Origin: Dictyoglomota bacterium
GTDB taxonomy: Bacteria; Coprothermobacterota; Coprothermobacteria; Coprothermobacterales; JAADFF01
Direction of reading: 5' to 3'
Assembly (NCBI GenBank): GCA_013153035.1
Contig: JAADFF010000024.1
Span: 1 to 32,917, forward strand
DNA: 32,917 nt
Shown: positions 32,184 to 32,917 of the stretch, piece after piece
Layout: the number at the start of each line of letters is the position of its first letter
How positions within the stretch are numbered: position 1 is the first letter of the stretch
The notes under the pieces: model-generated
What the model was told of the DNA's origin: nothing
Database searches by the model: none
The model's input: only the letters and a program-made list of their open reading frames with translations
Made by a program: the position numbers and the translations under genes

Positions 32184-32205
32184 ATTCTGAATAACATAAA
32201 AGATT

Positions 32206-32235
32206 AGCGGGCCCATCATGGGGCCCGCTTTTTTC
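32206..32235 (+). terminator. Terminator of clpC
   Basis: AGCGGGCCC (32206-32214) pairs with GGGCCCGCT (32221-32229), 9-bp stem with a 6-base loop, then TTTTT. The minus strand has a poorer tail (AATCTTTTATG), so it may also help end malic enzyme transcripts. Confidence 0.92.
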
Positions 32236-32257
32236 ATGGTAATGAGGGATGGAGTCC

Positions 32258-32917
32258 TTACCGTAGTTTGGCTGCAATGTCTTTTACTGCTTCTTTATAT
32301 TCTACTCCAGCTGTTCCATTTTCTACCGCTACCTTTGCTACGCGTATGGCAACATGGTAATACACATGTTTTTCATCCATGCGTGGAATAATCCTATCCG
32401 GCCGTGGTTTTTTTACTTCATCTGCTAAAGCGTACACGGCTTCTTTCTTCATACTAGCGGTTATCTTGTTTGCTCTGGCAGATAATGCGCCTCTAAAGAG
32501 ACTGGGAAATACCAGAGAGTTGTTTAGTTGATTGGAAAAGTCAGACCTACCTGTGGCTGTGATGTATACTCCTGCTTTTATGGCATCTTCAGGATATATC
32601 TCTGGTACAGGATTTGATACGGCAAATACGATAGGTTTATCTGCCATCTTTTTTATATGTTCTGGCCTGATGGCACCAGGTGAAGAAGCACCTATAATGG
32701 CATCTGCTCCATCTACTACTTCATCTAGTGTATGGCCTTGGCCAGATGATAGGTTTGCAATTTGACTTTTTACAGGGTTTTCTCTTGTGTCTGATCTATC
32801 TAAAGATATAACGCCTTTTCTATCGATGAATGTGATATTTTCGGTGGGTAAATTCATGTCGCTCCATAGGAGGGCAAATCCTAAACCAGCAGAGCCACTA
32901 CCAACAAATACAACCTT
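32258..32917 (-). CDS. Malic enzyme, C-terminal part (5' end outside window)
   Basis: Oxidative decarboxylation of malate to pyruvate with NAD(P). The frame stays open to the right edge, so about 219 C-terminal residues are visible. The first visible residues are KVVFVGSGSAGLGFALL, the GxGxxG of the NAD-binding domain, then FIDRKGVI. GADAIIGASSPG, then KPIVFAVSNPVPEIYPEDAIKAG (malic enzyme NP signature, catalytic Asn region), ATGRSDFSNQLNNSLVFPSLFRGALSARA follow. Malic enzymes of the short bacterial type have this order. The gene points leftward and converges on clpC. With the carboxyltransferase at 24869 it provides a second entry to the pyruvate/C4-acid node. Confidence 0.94.
   Translation of the reverse strand, partial: KVVFVGSGSAGLGFALLWSDMNLPTENITFIDRKGVISLDRSDTRENPVKSQIANLSSGQGHTLDEVVDGADAIIGASSPGAIRPEHIKKMADKPIVFAVSNPVPEIYPEDAIKAGVYITATGRSDFSNQLNNSLVFPSLFRGALSARANKITASMKKEAVYALADEVKKPRPDRIIPRMDEKHVYYHVAIRVAKVAVENGTAGVEYKEAVKDIAAKLR

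Noticed and set aside
1-32917. CRISPR array, insertion sequence, tRNA, riboswitch or a phage/defence island
   Set aside because: No regular direct repeats with spacers, no transposase or integrase frames, and gaps too short for a typical riboswitch; no tRNA cloverleaf recognised by eye.

Overview
The window is a densely packed, moderately AT-rich bacterial chromosome segment with ordinary housekeeping genes on both strands. The longest gap between genes is about 276 bases (8474-8749), so no stretch over 300 bases lacks a gene. I see no tRNA, rRNA, CRISPR array, insertion sequence or phage gene. The gene set suggests an anaerobic or microaerophilic, possibly thermophilic bacterium: MEP isoprenoid enzyme IspE, a flavodiiron protein with rubredoxin, a YabE-like G5/3D protein beside rsmA and ispE, secreted S8 protease and CARDB-type surface proteins, and many GTG/TTG starts. 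The protein architectures are Firmicutes-like or those of an early-branching thermophile. I cannot name a genus from the sequence alone.

Layout. 1-2054 (+): the 3' end of glyS, then a 7TM diguanylate cyclase. 2055-8473 (-): one long co-directional block, transcribed uppS, parA, parB, PP-loop ATPase, coaX-like gene, CARDB/Ig surface protein. 8750-11923 (+): a large secreted subtilisin-like protease ending in a strong terminator. 11993-13375 (-): flavodiiron protein and rubredoxin. 13496-14687 (-): tandem OsmC protein and YjbQ. 14735-24799 (-): a tightly overlapping run transcribed mnmA, mnmG, two pilin-like genes, YabE-like gene, rsmA, ispE, nucleotidyltransferase, O-antigen-ligase-like TPR protein. 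24869-26670 (+): carboxyltransferase (OadA/PycB type) and a DUF59 protein. 26656-26859 (-): XapX protein. 26940-29490 (+): cheW and two unrecognised polytopic membrane proteins. 29649-32183 (+): a ClpC-type unfoldase between two terminators. 32258-32917 (-): 3' part of a malic enzyme running off the window.

How the genes fit together. MnmA and MnmG make the 2-thio and 5-aminomethyl-type modifications of the same wobble uridine, and RsmA modifies 16S rRNA, so that run is partly a translation-fidelity cluster. IspE feeds isoprenoid synthesis and UppS makes the lipid carrier from it; the YabE-like and O-antigen-ligase-like proteins act at the envelope. Flavodiiron protein, rubredoxin and OsmC form an oxygen/peroxide defence group. 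The carboxyltransferase and malic enzyme both act at the pyruvate/oxaloacetate/malate node.

The most interesting points are: a CoaX-like protein that has lost its catalytic Asp, translationally coupled to a PP-loop enzyme with an Fe-S-like cysteine pattern behind parAB; a fused tandem OsmC with one degenerate half; a ClpC-like unfoldase without a recognisable ClpP-docking tripeptide; an orphan CheW followed by two unknown membrane proteins; and extended -10 promoters that repeatedly sit inside small dyads. I do not see a clearly new multi-gene system; these are leads.
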